Shown: piece by piece, positions 63,261-64,000 of the stretch | Layout: every line of letters begins with the position of its first letter | How positions within the stretch are numbered: the first letter of the stretch is position 1 | Assembly (NCBI RefSeq): GCF_030145145.1 | Contig: NZ_JAQYWD010000005.1 | Coordinates: forward strand, 1 to 64,000 | From: Desulfobacula sp. | GTDB lineage: Bacteria; Desulfobacterota; Desulfobacteria; Desulfobacterales; Desulfobacteraceae | DNA length: 64,000 nucleotides | Reading direction: 5' to 3' | Position numbers and translations under genes: made by a program | The notes under the pieces: model-generated | What the model was told of the DNA's origin: nothing | Database searches by the model: none | What the model saw: the letters and a program-made list of their open reading frames with translations, nothing else

Positions 63261-64000
63261 ATGAATAACATGATGCGTTCTCTGACAGATAATTACACCC
63301 AGAAAATAATTCCACTGGAATTTGATCAGTCGTATGGCTACCCGGTCTGTTTTACCCATGATGTGTTCAGCATCGACAACCCTATCCTGTTAAACGTGAT
63401 GGGTAAAACAAACCGTGGCGAGGCAAAAAAAACAGTGGTGTTCGTGGATCAAGGGGTTGTCAGTGAAACTCCCCGGCTCCTAAAGGAAATTGTCCTGTGG
63501 TTTGAACACCACCAGGATTATTTTTGTCTGGCGTGCGATCCAGTGGTGTTTCCCGGCGGTGAAAGCGTAAAAAATTCCTGGGACCATGTGCACCGGGCAA
63601 CACGGGTTATGGACGATTCAGAACTGGACAGACATGGCATGGTTGTTGCCGTGGGCGGCGGGGCATTGCTTGATATGGTCGGGTTTGCCGCTGCCATATT
63701 CCACAGGGGCATACAGCTGATCCGGATCCCCACGACAACCCTGGCGCAGAATGATGCCGGCATTGGCGTTAAGAACGGGATAAATCAGTATGGCCGAAAA
63801 AATTGTCTTGGCACATTTTATCTGCCGACAGCTGTGATCAATGACGCTGGTTTTTTAAAAACCCTGCCCTTTGACCACTTCATCGGGGGGGTGGCAGAAG
63901 CGTTTAAAATTGCTTTGATACGGGATGGTTCCTTTTTTTCCTTTCTTGAAAACAACAGCGCTTTATTGAAACAAAGAGATCAAACGGCCATCGAAGAGTC
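63261..64000 (+). CDS. EboD-like 3-dehydroquinate-synthase homologue (cut by window end)
   Basis: The first 246 residues are in the window and the frame stays open at base 64000. Dehydroquinate-synthase family motifs: VVAVGGGALLDMVGFAAA (NAD glycine loop), IRIPTTTLAQNDAGIGVKNGIN, GRKNCLGTFYLP, and GGVAEAFKIALI. The QNDAGIGVKNGIN wording differs from AroB (which has DSSVGGKTGIN) and matches the EboD/sugar-cyclase branch, so a secondary-metabolite cyclase is more likely than shikimate AroB. It begins 3 nt after the isomerase stop. Other ebo genes would have to lie beyond the window. Confidence 0.85.
   Translation, partial: MNNMMRSLTDNYTQKIIPLEFDQSYGYPVCFTHDVFSIDNPILLNVMGKTNRGEAKKTVVFVDQGVVSETPRLLKEIVLWFEHHQDYFCLACDPVVFPGGESVKNSWDHVHRATRVMDDSELDRHGMVVAVGGGALLDMVGFAAAIFHRGIQLIRIPTTTLAQNDAGIGVKNGINQYGRKNCLGTFYLPTAVINDAGFLKTLPFDHFIGGVAEAFKIALIRDGSFFSFLENNSALLKQRDQTAIEE

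Overview
The window is a chromosomal stretch from a Gram-negative, probably sulfate-reducing member of the Desulfobacterales (Desulfobacula/Desulfobacter-like). I infer this from the TRAP transporters, many sigma-54-dependent two-component systems, two TrpB2-type enzymes, a molybdenum-hydroxylase maturation set (XdhC, YqeC, MocA-like) and the style of the proteins; no rRNA or marker gene confirms it. I see no tRNA, rRNA, CRISPR array or insertion sequence. One HEPN-domain remnant is the only clear sign of decay.

Layout. 0-6 kb: a very large exported transglutaminase-like/NHL protein, a HEPN pseudogene, yaaA and a yjbQ-type gene. 6-12 kb (minus): a catabolic operon of class-III aminotransferase, TRAP transporter (dctP, dctQ, dctM) and alanine dehydrogenase, with a sigma-54-like promoter. 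12-17 kb (plus): its divergent neighbour, a sigma-54 response regulator plus a hybrid sensor kinase. 17-25 kb: methyltransferase, FMN glutamate-synthase-like protein behind a structured leader, then a minus-strand group (RNase HI, PAS-PP2C phosphatase, an unknown 614-residue protein, a KaiC-like/XRE/cupin fusion). 25-30 kb: RhlE-type helicase, flavin reductase, acyl-CoA ligase and a small conserved protein.

30-37.6 kb is the most interesting part. A sigma-54 response regulator faces a membrane histidine kinase that is co-oriented with, and 19 nt downstream of, a lone oligopeptide-binding lipoprotein. Upstream on the same strand is an overlooked 31-codon gene encoding an exported peptide, whose predicted mature part is the heptapeptide GGGGGPG. 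It has its own terminator and a -24/-12 promoter. The 0.6 kb beyond carries three related 18-bp dyads about 100 bp apart and a second, near-perfect -24/-12 promoter pointing the other way, into a 22-codon leader ORF overlapping a cytoplasmic kinase-receiver hybrid gene. The two promoters lie symmetrically around the dyads. I propose a sigma-54-controlled peptide-sensing circuit; its elements are visible in the sequence, its function is inference.

37.6-48 kb: 2-hydroxyacid dehydrogenase, a class I/II aminotransferase and a minus-strand block of serC, trpB2, serA, a XylR_N/V4R-LuxR regulator, a COG3910-type ATPase, a small Cys protein and a second trpB2. Having serA and serC here fits TrpB2 enzymes that use O-phosphoserine. 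48-53 kb: a YnjBCD-like ABC transporter with an unusual kinase-fold protein. 53-59 kb: CBS protein, MscS-like channel, SNF2-family helicase and a Cys-rich partner. 59-64 kb: MocA-like, XdhC and YqeC genes, then a DUF2231 protein, a TIM-barrel isomerase and the 5' part of an EboD-like dehydroquinate-synthase homologue cut by the window edge.
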